Assembly (NCBI GenBank): GCA_011317545.1
Contig: WUJK01000009.1
Span: 248,001-312,000 of the forward strand
From: Coniella vitis
Taxonomy: Eukaryota > Ascomycota > Sordariomycetes > Diaporthales > Schizoparmaceae
Direction of reading: 5' to 3'
Length of the DNA stretch: 64,000 nucleotides
Every line of letters begins with the position of its first letter. Position 1 is the stretch's first letter. Positions 31,584 through 43,134 of this stretch are shown here, piece by piece. The notes below the pieces were generated by a model. It was not told where the DNA came from. It did no database searches and saw only the letters and a list, made by a program, of their open reading frames with translations. A program made the translations under genes and the position numbers.

Positions 31584-33351
31584 ATGGCGGAACCAGCAAC
31601 GCGCAGGAGGTCGCAGAGGACGAAGAAGCAGGCAAAAGCAGCGCCCAGGGCTCCCACAACCCAAAGCCAACGATCCAGTAGTGCTCAGCGAAAGCCGGCC
31701 AGCGCAGAGAACAAAGCGCCCACTCCCGCGGCGAAACCCAAAAGGCAGAGGCACATCCGCATCGTCGTCGCCAAGCCCCCGGAACCCCAAGCCGTCGTCA
31801 ACAGCGTGCCACCAAAGGCACAGAAACCAGCCGTCAATGCCCAGAGCACCATTGCCAGGCGCTCGAGCCGAAGGAAACGAACAAAGCCAGAGAGAGAAGA
31901 TGAAGAACAGGACGATGACGGCCCCGAATTTACACCCACAAAAGAGCCAGAAACGAGTATCTCAACGGGACTGCAGGTCGCCTCAGCTGAGCAGCACAAT
32001 CAGCACGCAGCAGAGCCGGGCAAGGCAGGAGTAGTGCCGACTGTGGGCAAGAATAGCAGCAGCATCAGCACCACCACCATTACTGACAAGCCGTCACGGC
32101 CTGTGAAGCTGGCGTGCGCACCCGCATCATCCACCACCGGCACATGCTTCGAGCCAGAGCCCCTCAGCGCCGCCAAAGAGCGCCAATTCAACTACAAGTA
32201 CAAACAGCAGCGGCTGCGGCGCTTCACAGAAGACAGCGAGATCATGATGGAGTGGCTCGAGCTCGAGAAGCTCATTGCCACGTTTGTGCGCGAGGTGCTC
32301 GTCGACGTGCTGCCCATGGACCTCGACCAGGATGGGTACCCGTTCCTGGCACTGGAGCACCTCACGGACCTTGCGCTGCCCATGTGCCAGACGAGGAAGT
32401 ATGCGCCGTGCCTGTTTGAGATTTCGGTGTGGAACTTTCTGACGAGGAAGTTCTTTTCCGTTGGCGCGCTGAATTGGGCGTATGAAGCAAGTAGCAGCGG
32501 CAAACCGGGCCAGCTCTCTGAGACGCAAGGTCTCGCGGCTGTGGTGAGGAATCTGACCTGTAAGTGTAAAGAAGCATGATGGTCTACGTGGCATGGATAT
32601 AACAAAACAAAGGTCCATGTTGCACGAGATAGCCTGTCGACTGACATGAGGCGTGAGAATGACAGATATATGGGGCACGTCTGTCGACACAACCAAAGAG
32701 TACCGCAAACGGCTCGACTTTTTTGAGTGGCGCCGCAACACGGTCGACTTTGTCTTTGAGACGCTCCTCAGCCACGAACGATGCGAGGAAATGGCCAACA
32801 ATGTCATTTTCGAGATGCTCTGGACGTGGATGCCCTTCTTCAAAAAGAAGTACCTCGTGGGGGATGCGACGGCCTGGGACGCGCTCATCCTGGAGACGAG
32901 CAGAATCGTCAATGCAGCCGAGAACCTTGCGGTCAAGATGCGGCGGTCGGCCGACGGCGTGTGGAGCCCCTTTATCCCAAAGGATGGAAGCCAGTTCAAA
33001 CCAAACGTCGTGGAGGTTTACTGGGATGACATTGCAAAGCCGATGCCGCCGGACCAGAAGAAGTACAACAACCTGAACGACGAGAAGAGCAGACAGCTGT
33101 TCCAAGCGGCGCAGAAAAAGGCAACGCACCCGCAGCCAGACTCCAAGGTGACACTGACTGTGGTCCCCGGCTTGCACAAGTACGTCGTGCAGCGCTCAGC
33201 AGAGAACCGAGAGCAGTCTGTGGTGGAGGTCAAGGTGATGCGCCCGGCAATGTGCTTCTTCGATCTTGCCTTGGAGGATGTTGTGAATCGGCACATGGTC
33301 GACGAAGAAGATGATGCAGTGGAGGCTGAGATGGCAAGTGGCGATGAATAA
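31584..33351 (+). CDS. Hypothetical protein with basic disordered N-terminus
   Basis: Two exons, 31584-32559 and 32666-33351, give 553 aa. I do not recognise the family. The first ~190 residues are disordered and very basic (RRRSQRTKKQAK, KPKRQRHIRIVV, RRSSRRKRTKPERE), then become acidic, with several potential bipartite nuclear localisation signals. From about residue 200 the sequence is ordered: KERQFNYKYKQQRLRRF, MEWLELEKLIATFVREVL, and after the intron YRKRLDFFEWRRNTVDFVFE, MLWTWMPFFKKKY. It ends in an acidic tail (DEEDDAVEAEMASGDE). Intron 32560-32665 (GTAAGT/CAG) restores TYIWGTS. A nuclear or chromatin role is a guess from composition only. Confidence 0.75.
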
Positions 33352-34909
33352 GAAACACAGGTCGCAGAGAGCCTGCATAGATATGGGCTTCGTGCGAGAT
33401 TCACTTCTTCTGCACAATGGCACTCCTAGTCGTTGTTTAGCTGGAATTCTTCAAATCAAATGGCGGCCCCCAATATGGACAATGCATCGCATATCACTAT
33501 CCTTGTAGCAAATAAAGAGGCACTGTGGTTTGGTAAGGCCTGGTTTGGAGGCTCAACATGTCCACACATCGGCAGTGACACAGGGCAGGATCTGCAGGGA
33601 GGTGGTCAGCAACCAAAGCGACAGACCGATGCGTTGATCACATCAGGCTTTCGCGCGTCAGCAGAGAGGCTTGTCAAGAGACGCACAGGTCACAGCTACG
33701 CCGAACAAGCCATTACGCCAGGCTCAAATGAAATGAAAAGAAGCAGAAACGAAGAGACGGGGGGTGCAAGAAGTGATCTGGATTGCGCAAGCATTGAGCC
33801 GCTGGCACTATGCAGTGGTCAGAACATTCTCCCCTTCGATAGCCGCTCTACAATCCTCGGTCTGATTAGCCGACAAGACGCGCAGTGGGGGCTGAAGAGC
33901 CAACGGCCAGGGCTCATGTTGCATTCGGCGATGGCCCCCTGAAGCACACTGCAGCGGCTGAATGGACTTCCTGAATCCTCTGCCATGGTTGGTGCTGATC
34001 TTATTAGTCTAGATGTTATTGGGTTCGTAGCCCAAATGCCACAGCTATTGGCCGTAACGAGCGGTAGCTTTGCCAGAATAACGTATCATGCCTCTTGTAA
34101 ATGCCACCCTTGCGGTATTGGACGGGCTGGTCAGCAGAACTAAACACTGAACCGTGCACATTCGCGAGCTCGAGGAGTAGGACACCGTAGCGAGCCTTGA
34201 ATAGCAACTGCCGGAATAATGCGCCCGGTCAGCGTGTGATGTGCACAAAACGCGAGCCAACCGCAGGTAATACTGCCTAGCAGACGCCGTGGCCTACCGT
34301 ACTGTTGGATCATCGCCCATGACATTGCGGCTCCAAACCGCAGCTCAAGTGTCTCCCTAAGACCTAGTATGACGCGCTACTTGGGAACCACTCTCAGCTG
34401 GGACACTCTGCTCCAAGAGACGAGGTATACTCAACAGTAAGATTGACCTTCTTGGAGGGATGTGGCGGCTGAGGAGTTGCTTCGTAGCGGATATGCAAGC
34501 CCACGATCCTTCTGACTGGTCGCCTGGTCATGCTGTTGGTGACAGCGTCGGATGATTTTGCATCTCTTGCCGCTCATTGATTTCATACCCACATGGCGGC
34601 TGAATGTCTTGTTGCCTTGTCTGTACTTTTCTCAAAACATAAGAGCAAACCGTCGTCTACGTCTCCGACTGCTATAAAGACCGTCATATTGCCCCATTTG
34701 CAGCAGTGTCAGCAGTGAATATTTGATTCAAATCACAAAATAAGTGCTGCGGTCTCCTAGCTCTTGAGTCTCCGAGACCTTGTTCTGCTCCCATACGCAG
34801 AGCGCGTGAGGTGCATTACACCCTCTAAGCCCATCTCACCGCGGACGCGCAATCCGGTTCTCTCAGAAATCGTCTTGGACAGCACTCCGTCTTTCCACAA
34901 GCATTAAAG
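33352..34909. other. Intergenic region
   Basis: About 1.6 kb without a supportable gene. A 169-codon frame at 33433-33942 (plus) has no domain and unremarkable composition. A TATAAA element at 34673-34678 may serve the next gene. Confidence 0.5.
34673..34678 (+). promoter_or_regulatory. Possible TATA box of the SLATT gene
   Basis: TATAAA 231 bp before the ATG at 34910. The distance is long but would be compatible with a 5' UTR of about 200 nt. Confidence 0.35.
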
Positions 34910-35809
34910 ATGGACAAATATCCCCCCTCATCTCCCGAGAGCGAAAAGCCAGCGCCAGTCTCCGCTAATGGCAACGGCAACGGAAATGCAACAGGCCACA
35001 GCCAAAGCCAGGCCCAGGGCAACACTACCCAAGCGCCCAAGCTCACCACCTCGGGCCTCAACATTGTTTCCCACTCCTCCGCCAACCCAACGCCCACGCA
35101 GGTCCGCCTGCCCAAGGCCAGCACCAACATCCAATGGAGCGAGCCCATCGGCCTGCCCATCCGCGCGCCAGACGACGAGCCCCTGCGCGTCTTCCGCCGC
35201 GCCGTCGGCATCAACAGCGACACGGCCCCCCCGTCCCTCCGCCCGGGTGCCGCCGAGCTCGGCCGCCACGAGCCAACGGGCATCTACCGCAAGGTCATCG
35301 ACGAGAAGCGCAGCCGTAACACCAAGCACTTTGTCATCTCGTGGCTGCTCAACCTTGTCCACTTTGCGCAGATTGTCATTGGCGCGGCGCTGACGGCGCT
35401 GGGCCCCAATGCCGCGCGGTACGCGATACCGATTACTGTTCTCGGCGCCGTCAACACCGTCATTGCCGGGGTGCTTGCTTTGCTGAAAGGCTCAGGCCTG
35501 CCGGAGCGGCTGCACAAGGACGAAACGGAGCTGCGCAAGCTGCAGGAGTGGATCGAGGAGACGGAGGCGCTGCTGGCGACTGGCATCATCGGGCGGGACA
35601 AGCGGGAGATTGGCGTGTTGGTGGAAAGCGCCTTTCGCAAGTACAATTCGGCGCTGAAATCGGTCGAAAACAACCGCCCAGACAACTATGTGCCTGATCC
35701 GGGCAGCGCTGCGCATCGCACAAAGAAGGCGTCCTTGGCTGCACCGGCGGCAGGGGCTGATGCTGTGGACAGTGACGGCGAGATACCGGCCAAGTCGGCA
35801 GAGAGTTAA
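34910..35809 (+). CDS. Fungal SLATT-domain two-TM protein
   Basis: Intronless, 299 aa. The first ~120 residues are disordered and Asn/Gln/Pro-rich. Residues 122-275 match the SLATT_fungal pattern (SMODS and SLOG-associating 2TM effector): GIYRKVIDEKRSRNTKHF, then two adjacent membrane segments at about 141-164 and 171-192 separated by GPNAARY, then a helical tail with KGSGLPERLHKDETELRKL and LVESAFRKYNSALKSVE. Bacterial SLATT proteins are predicted pore-forming effectors of nucleotide-second-messenger defence systems. The fungal family is widespread and uncharacterised, so any defence role here is inference. No SMODS or SLOG partner gene is adjacent. Confidence 0.87.
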   Translation: MDKYPPSSPESEKPAPVSANGNGNGNATGHSQSQAQGNTTQAPKLTTSGLNIVSHSSANPTPTQVRLPKASTNIQWSEPIGLPIRAPDDEPLRVFRRAVGINSDTAPPSLRPGAAELGRHEPTGIYRKVIDEKRSRNTKHFVISWLLNLVHFAQIVIGAALTALGPNAARYAIPITVLGAVNTVIAGVLALLKGSGLPERLHKDETELRKLQEWIEETEALLATGIIGRDKREIGVLVESAFRKYNSALKSVENNRPDNYVPDPGSAAHRTKKASLAAPAAGADAVDSDGEIPAKSAES

Positions 35810-36500
35810 ATCTTGTAGAGAATGATGTCGGATGTGCCTGAAATTTGGGCTGATCATCGTACGTGGCACAATAATTTTGAGCAAGATGTTAGTGCGAGAA
35901 GCCCCATTCGTATTGGAGCATCACACCTTGAACGCGGACGGATTGTGAATCAACTCAAACCAACGAGGGGAGACTCGCAGTAATAGCCGGTTGTATACCC
36001 TTCAAAGTACTTGTTGTTTGGTGAAGGTGTCATGAGTATCGTGATTCAAACCCAACGGTCTCGAATCTGCATTTTGGCACTAGTGCACAGAGGAACTGCA
36101 CTAGCCTTGGCTGCCGCGAGGCTGGCCAGCAGCCTTGTCTCTGCCGACTTTCGCAAGGCTGAGCCTGATTGTCCAATCAGCTTACACGTTGACAGACCCA
36201 CTTCGGTCGTGGTTTGACCTCACTCGGTCCACGAGGCGTGCAGTCTTTTGACTGCTAGCCTGTCTTGGGTAACTTTAACGTCACTAATCTCTTGGACATT
36301 CATTTTCATACCGTATATATCCGTCCAGATAGCAGAGGGCTCCACCAACAAACCGTTACACGAACCGCCAAGGATGGCTACGAATGAAATCCTCGAGGCT
36401 GTGGAGGCGGATCCGCTGTTGTCCTTTTCACAGACTATGCCCAGTTCTAGATATAATCTAGCTCTAGGTCTCACCGTTCCATCGCACTGCCCGCTTACTA
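35810..36500. other. Convergent intergenic region
   Basis: About 690 bp between convergent genes. No gene seen. Confidence 0.5.
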
Positions 36501-38337
36501 TCAGTTTCTCTTGGCCATCATTCGATCGTACTGCAGCACACTCTGGCACAAGACCTCCGCACCCAGCGCACAATCCGCAGCACTCGTCCACTCCTCAGGA
36601 TGATGGCTGATTCCGTTCCGACTAGGCACAAAGATCATGGCCGTCGGGCACCGCTTGCTCGCATACACACTATCGTGTCCCGCACCGCTCGTCATATCTC
36701 GGACCAGCGCCGTGTCACCGAGCACAGACTCCGCCGCTGTCCGTATGGCGGCAATGCAGTCCTGGTGGAACAGCACGGCAGGACTCTCAAAATCAGTCGC
36801 CCATGTGACGGAAAGCGGCAGCGGTTTCTGCCGTGATTGCTGTTGTTGCCGTTGGGCTGGTGAAGAAGCGTCTGGGCTGCCTGCCACGCCGTTGCCCTCG
36901 CTGGCCATGTGGGCAAAGTCGCGCTTGAGTTCGGCTTCGACGGCTGCGACTGTTTCGTCGGCTGGGGCGCGGATGTCCAGGCTGAAGCGGACGTTGCCTG
37001 GTACTGTGTTCACGCTCCCTGGAGACAAGGTGAGGATTCCCGTGGAGGCGAGAGCCGAGTACTTGGCGGCGACGCGGTTCGAGTGCGTAATCATGCGCGA
37101 GGCGAGAAGCAGTGCATCAGCGCGCGCCGAAAATGGCGTGGTGCCCGTATGTGAAGCTGCGGAAACTGTCAGCACGCGCCTCGCCTCAAAAGACTGTTGA
37201 CTGCTTCAGAGCTGGTGCACAAGATGGCAAGAATGGCAATCCGCTTACCCCTGCCCTCGACATCGATCGTGAACCATTTGTATGCCTGGACTCCTTGTAC
37301 AACGCCAATCTTTTGCCTCTCCGCCTCGAGAATAGGCCCTTGCTCGATGTGCAATTCAAAGTGAGCAGCCATGGGTGTTGCACGATAGCTTGCTGGAATG
37401 CTGCCAAGATAGCCGATCCTTTCGAGCTCGGATTTCATAGTCGCTGACCCACCGCCAACCTCTCGTGCGTTGTGCGCCTTGGCCAGAGGGATATGCTCAG
37501 CCCACACGCCGGACGAGACCATGGAGATTGGGAATCTGGCGCCTTCTTCGCTGCAGTTGGCGTCCAGCCTAGTCAGTCTGTGTTTGGAGCCAATGTAGAC
37601 GGGAGAAGAAGAGGAGGCTCACTTTGTCCAATTCACAACACCAATCGGGTGCTCCGTTTCAATCTGGTGGTCATCAAGCAGATGCAACATCTCCACACCG
37701 GCTAAAATGCCCAAAATACCATCGTAGCGCCCAGCGGCTGGCTGTGTGTCGAGATGTGACCCGACGTAGATGGGGGCGACATCACTCCTCCGTCCAGGTC
37801 GTACCGCAAACGTATTTCCCATGGCATCCACGGCAACCTTGCAGCCCAGCGATTTTGTGGTTTCCACGAACCAGTCTCGGGCTTGTTTGTCCGCGTCGGA
37901 CAGGGCAAGACGAGCCATGCCGGTGTCGGTAGGCCCGCTACAATATCCAATATCAAGTCAGTGATCCGCGCTCATGATGCAAGGTCCGTAACATCATGAG
38001 TTCTTTTTTTTTCTGTTTCTCTCTCTCTTTCCTGACCTCGGCTCAAACTATCACCAGACACAGGATGAAGCAGCAGAAAAAAAAAGAACACAAGTGCTCA
38101 CCTTCCCCACCTCAGGCCAGTACCAAACTCGCACGTGTGGTGGAGCGTGTCCATCAGCCTGTCCTGCTTGACTCTCACCGCGCGTAGGTCTTTGTCCGTC
38201 ATGTCTGCTGTTCTCACCAAGCACGGTATCGTGCCGCTGAACCATCTTGCCGACTGTGTTCTGTATGCGTAGCGGGTGGTCCAGTGGCGCAGCGCCGCTG
38301 TCGTTGGCGCCGTCGTCGATCTGGGACGACAGAACAT
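36501..38337 (-). CDS. M20-type N-carbamoyl amidohydrolase (hydantoinase/carbamoylase family)
   Basis: Exons 38337-38102, 37937-37623, 37550-37249 and 37156-36501 give 502 aa. The family hydrolyses N-carbamoyl amino acids, beta-ureidopropionate or allantoate-type ureides, releasing ammonia and CO2. Metal and catalytic motifs are present: GSHLDTQPAAGRYDG, NWTNEEGARFP, HFELHIEQGP, VEGRASHTGTTP and ISHHPEEWT. The N-terminal ~45 residues (basic, Ser/Thr-rich, no acids: FCRPRSTTAPTTAALRHW) look like a mitochondrial targeting sequence, followed by the conserved TCEFG...GPTDTGMARLALSD. Introns are 164, 72 and 92 nt, all GT-AG. The precise substrate cannot be told from sequence alone; beta-ureidopropionase-like and L-carbamoylase-like enzymes share these motifs. 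Confidence 0.9.
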
Positions 38338-39513
38338 TTTGTCGAAGAGTTGGCCGGGCAGATTGGACTACAAATTTGCACTAAACTTGGCTCATTGAAT
38401 AATAATCATAATGAGGGGGTTATAGTAGGTATCAAAGTGGTATCAAAAGTGGCTTTGGCAGCTCTTGGGCTTGTCAATGGTTTTATCGCGCGCGATAGGA
38501 TTTGCCGATGGATGCCGGTTGTCGGCAGCGGTATAGCGATTACGGCTAACAGCATTTTGGAACTGGTGGTGCTGGCAGCCGTGTGGATTCACGCAGTATC
38601 ATAGGGAGAAAGCAGCGGGTTGCAGGCCCCCTGAATGCAACGCCGCAGTCGACCAATATAGTTGCCTTTAAGGTCGCTTTCCTCTGTTTATATCAGGAGG
38701 CCACACAACGCTGAAGGCCTTGGAATAGAGCGTAATGGGCCTGTGTGTGTACCTGAAGACAATTCTCGGAGGACTATCGACGTTTACTCTGCTTCGCACG
38801 CAGTTTCAGCCTCAAGTTGGTTGAAATTGGCTTTGCAAGGCATCAGGATATAGATTCATCTTTCTCCTCAAACATATCTGGAGAGGTTGTGCAAGTTGCG
38901 CGGCGAATTTGCTTAAAAATATAATCACAAGCAAGTAGACTTGATATCGCAGCGGGAAGGGCTACATACAGTTCCACACCCGACTCATCACTTGTAGCTC
39001 TTTGTTCTGGCAACGCAAAGCACCTAACATCCTCGACAGAGCTCTCGACGGCCCGTTGCTGCTGGAGATTCATTATCCATCCCTACCAGTGTAACAGGGC
39101 ACAGCATCCGCCCCTTGCCATGTAAACAAGCACTGCCTGCGTGTGCCTTGCGGTTACGACCTGCCAAGCGGATCGATCTGGTTAGCCCGCTGCCCGCTAA
39201 TAACTCGGGGCTACATCATCATCATCATCATCATCATCGATCGATGAGAACGCACCATCGACGAGAAGGCTGGACTTACATATCGCTCCCAGAACTGCAG
39301 AATATAAGCAGTACAGATGCCTTGAGTGAGTACTTTCATGACATCAACCATCCTCCTTTTATTTGTGTCTGCAACAGCATGTATTTCATGAGTCTTCAAA
39401 CCAGCCTTTGCTCCCAAACCCTACGACTGTCCCGTGTCAACAAGCAATCGCTCTCCATTTTCCAGCCAAACACCACAATCTCAAATCTATTCCACAGCCA
39501 CTCATACGCAAAC
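38338..39513. other. Divergent intergenic region with (CAT)n tract
   Basis: About 1.2 kb between divergent genes. It contains a CAT trinucleotide tract at 39212-39238 and short frames without domains (for example 38284-38604 plus). No gene is supported. Confidence 0.5.
39212..39238. repeat. (CAT)9 microsatellite
   Basis: A perfect trinucleotide tract about 280 bp upstream of the NTF2-like gene's ATG, followed by CGATCGATG. Confidence 0.85.
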
Positions 39514-40301
39514 ATGGCGGCCACCAGCACCAGCACCAACAACGCCGACTCTGGCAAAGTCAATTTCCCCACAGATTCCTCTCTACCGGGCGAGCATTTT
39601 GAAGTTCGTCAGACGCACCCGACAGGCGACTACAAGCCAGATCCCCTCCAGTCGCTGCCAGTCTCGCCCCAGCGCCAGGCTCTCATAGACGACATCATTG
39701 CCCTGTACGAGATGAAGCCCACGGTGGCACGCGTGAAGCGCTACACGCCCGATTGCGTCTACAATGACCAGTTCGTCTACGCAAATGACCGCTACAAGAT
39801 GGCTGCGCAGTGGTTCGCTTTGCCAAAGTTGTTTGCGGGCGCCAAGTCGCATGGGTATCAGGTCGTGACGAATGATAGAGATTTGATTCAGTTTCGGCAC
39901 CAAGAGGTATATTTTCTTCTTGCTTATCCGCTGAGAATACAGCTACCGCATTTGTCATTAAACTGGTCAGTACTGACTGAAGACAAAAAAAGGAATGGAC
40001 GTTTAGAGTTGTCCCAAAGACGGCGGTTGTGAACGCCATTGTCAGTTTATCGTTGGACCCAGCAAGTATCGACAGTGACTTTATTCAAGTCAAGTACCAC
40101 AAGGATCAAGCGAACGAGAAGGACTACTCCAACTCGGGCATTGGCGCCATTATCAAGAAGTTCCAGGCTGATAACGTGCCAAAGCTCATGAGTACACCCG
40201 AGCTCAAGGAGTTTGAGGCCGACAAGGATGCTGGGAAGGAGAAGCGTCCCAAGTACGGCAGTGGTGGTCAGGACGGTGACGCTCCTCTCAAAGACCTGTA
40301 A
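39514..40301 (+). CDS. Conserved NTF2-like protein
   Basis: Two exons, 39514-39906 and 39993-40301, give 233 aa. The core (ALIDDIIALYEMKPTVARVK, YTPDCVYNDQFVYANDRYKM, then after the intron EWTFRVVPKTAVVNAIVSLS) has the helix-helix-sheet pattern and the D-x-x-Y-x-D feature of NTF2/SnoaL-like folds. The C-terminus is a Lys-rich amphipathic tail (ANEKDYSNSGIGAIIKKF, DAGKEKRPKYGSGGQ). No catalytic residues are identifiable. The Met at 39514 (MAATSTSTNNAD) is preferred because upstream codons run into the CAT repeat. Intron 39907-39992 has donor GTATAT and acceptor AAAG. Function unknown. Confidence 0.82.
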
Positions 40302-40573
40302 AGACAATTGTGCCATTTGCTGCTTTGGGGTTACCATATCAGCCTTGGGTTTTCCTCCATGTACAAATGACAATATTGCAATTCATGTTCAGACTTAGAC
40401 CAATCATGGTTGAGGGTGATCAGCCCGTGTACTGCTGCTATTCATAAAATATCAATGACATCTTGCAAGTCCTGGATAATACAATTCAAGTATGGGACAG
40501 TCTTTGTTATTCTTATCTAGAGATCTTTAACAATTCAACAGTTGAGATGTTCTAGATATCTTCATCAGCAACC

Positions 40574-42104
40574 TCATGTTCCTCTTCGTGTCAAAGCACC
40601 AGAGATACCGTAGTTACTCGACACCTTCACAAACAGTGATGAAGGGCGAAACAACACCTGCTCAAAGTCAGCGGTCAATCCACAGTAATCACTCGTCCAC
40701 CCACCAAAACTCGCAGAGAACTCACCGCTCAAAAACAGCCTCTTCGTGGTAACATCATGCACCACCGTCGTCGTCCCCGGCAACACCTCCCCGTCACGAT
40801 CCTCAAGCACCTTCTCAACAACGTACGCGCCCTTGGTTGTAGAATCGCTTTCGGAGCTGCGTGTGATCCTGAACACAGTCGCCGAGGGGAACAGCGTAAA
40901 AGGCGCCTTGAACTGCTGCATGATTTCGATCCCGCGAGGCAAGGCTGCAGCCCAGATTGCTCCCTTCTTGTCTTCGGAGAGGTTGTCCACAATGTAGGGG
41001 AAATCAATCTTGTCAAAGACCTCAAGCAAGCCACTCTTGCTAAGAGTGCTGGTAGTGCTGATGTCGTCGTCGTCGTTGTTGTTGTTGTTGTTGTCATTTT
41101 TGTTGTTGACGGCGCTCTCCTCGCCTTCAGAGGCGGCAGGTCTCAATACCTTGACACCAGCTTCGGAGCAGCACGGCAGATAGATATGCGCGTCGACGGC
41201 GCTATGCAAAAGACCATTCGGATACCCATGGCCCGAGGAGACAATCTCGCAAGGTGCTTGGGACGGCGGAGAGCCGCCGGTCTCGGCACAAAAGACGACG
41301 TCGCCCGTGCGCAGGACGACGGACAGTCGGCTCCTGAGCCCAGCCTTGCGCTGGCCGTGGTCGTTCGAAATATACAGCCCCCGGCCCTCCACCGCCGCGA
41401 CTCTGTTGGGCGTGGCAATGAGCGGATCCGCGACGGTCCGGACGTGCTCTAGCACTGTGGCGTCGCGTTCCAGCTTGAAGACCTCGATGGTGCTGTTGGC
41501 GCCTGTCGCTGCTTGGTTGGCAGCTATACGGCCTGTGAGCGGATCGAGGGACGGTCTGAAGTTGGTGACATAGAGCTCGACCGAGCCGTCCTCTTTGTCG
41601 AGCCCTGTGAAACCCGTGTGGTTGATGATGCCGTCGTCGGCGGTCCCTGTGAAGCCCGAGGTGGGCAGCGCCTTGGTCTCGAGTGTGTCAAGGTCCAACA
41701 CAATGATGGCGTCTTTGGTAGGCCGTCCAGTGATGTTGAAGTGGCCCTCGCTTTTTACCATCCATTGATGTTATCAGTGATTTTCATCATCTCATAGCAG
41801 AGTGTGACAGGATCAAAGCTGAAAGAACTGACTTTGGCATCCATTGACCACGGGACACCGGGTCTGAACACGCCAGGAAGAGCTGCCTCGTCGCTTCAGA
41901 CAACCACATGTCCTCGCAAGCCTGCAGCAGCGGGTCGTTGTCGATCCGCCGACACTGGTGCTGAAAGTCGCTGATGGGCTGGATCGTCTTGCCGATGCCC
42001 AGGCCTAATATCACAAAGGAGGTGACATTTTTCGCAACGGGCAGCTGGAAGAGTATTGCCAACAGCACCACAAGGACCAGGCTGATTCTGCTTGCTGATG
42101 CCAT
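40574..42104 (-). CDS. Paraoxonase/arylesterase-like beta-propeller hydrolase
   Basis: Two exons, 42104-41833 and 41750-40574, give 482 aa. The N-terminus is a hydrophobic signal peptide or anchor (ISLVLVVLLAILFQLPVA). Paraoxonase/SMP-30-type features follow: CEDMWLSEATRQLFLACSD, HFNITGRPTKDAIIVLDLD, GIINHTGFTGLDKEDGSVELY, RVAAVEGRGLYISNDHGQRK (the Asn-Asp-His calcium/active-site element of PON enzymes) and SSGHGYPNGLL. A low-complexity Asn/Asp insertion (about ten N then four D) is encoded by a trinucleotide tract at 41070-41110. The intron acceptor (TAAAAAG|CGAG) was placed by frame and restores WMPNEGHFNITG. Probable secreted or membrane-anchored lactonase/arylesterase; substrate unknown. 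Confidence 0.84.
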
Positions 42105-43134
42105 TTTCAGAGATTCAGTCCTCCCGAAACACGTCGCGACGTTGTGCGGTAGCTGAGAGAATCACGGTACGAGGGTGATAGGGAAGAGTTGTATAACTTC
42201 ATGTCATTCCGTGAAGGAGGTCTTTTGTTGAATTTCGTGCTGTTTTTTTTTTCTTCCTTTTTTTTCCCCTTTCCTTTGGCAAACCCCCCGTGCCCCGTGT
42301 AGCGGCCTGATATTTTCACGTCAATTCCGGTATATCTCGCATTCCTTCGGCGCCGTCAGACGTGCCGACTTCTCTACCGGCCCAACAATCGCCGAATTCC
42401 ACTGCATGCTTACAAAGGCGAATCGGACCATTTGTTTTCCTCAGCTTCTCTTGTTTTTCACACTTTTTGAGTCATTGAGAGATTCTTCCGATACTAATTA
42501 TTTTTCTGCCTTTCTGCTTTTTCCTTCAAGAAATAATGATAGCAACAATTAGCCTACGAAAAAAGCTCAATGTGTTGTATCCTTTGCGGGTCTTGCGACA
42601 CCATATATTATTGTTGATATCGCTCCTGCAGATCCTTTCCCATTACGGTGCACCTCTTCGAGTTGAGTACCAAATGCCGTCAACACATCGCCCACAGCCC
42701 TTTGTCAGCATTGTGAGAACGGTGACTGCACTTGCATGTGAATCCCGTATTACTCTGTCCTGTCGCGATGGCTTCAAATCCCGAGGAGATGCTCAGCCAA
42801 AAGATGAGTGGACCATTCAGCGAATCAAGCTCCTAGAATTCCCGTCGTTCTACAAAGTTTCCGCATTATTAATCCTCAACCTGGCCCAGATCGTTGTTTG
42901 AGGGGAAAGAAAAAAACGTCATGTCGTGTAACCCGTAAACTCTCTGTTGTAGAAATGGCAAAAGTATAAAAGCCCCGCTTTCAATCATGCTGCTCAGGAT
43001 AGGATAGAAAGAGAAAGAAGAAGAAGAATCACCAGAGAGAGGAATTGCCGCGTTCGAAGACCAAACACCAGCACAATATTATATCAAGTGATTCGGATCA
43101 GGGCAAAGAGTTGTTGTTGCCCCCCTCGTCCGTC
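42105..43134. promoter_or_regulatory. Divergent intergenic region between lactonase-like and cyanamide hydratase genes
   Basis: About 1 kb between divergent start codons, with T-rich runs at 42240-42275 and a TATA element near the right end. A 121-codon frame at 42536-42901 (plus) has hydrophobic stretches but no recognisable domain. Confidence 0.4.
42965..42971 (+). promoter_or_regulatory. TATA box of the cyanamide hydratase gene
   Basis: TATAAAA lies 163 bp before the ATG at 43135, in a context (AAGTATAAAAGCCCC) that fits a core promoter well. Confidence 0.5.

Noticed and set aside
33433..33942. 169-codon plus-strand ORF after the hypothetical gene
   Set aside because: No recognisable motif, unremarkable composition, and it lies in a likely 3' flank.
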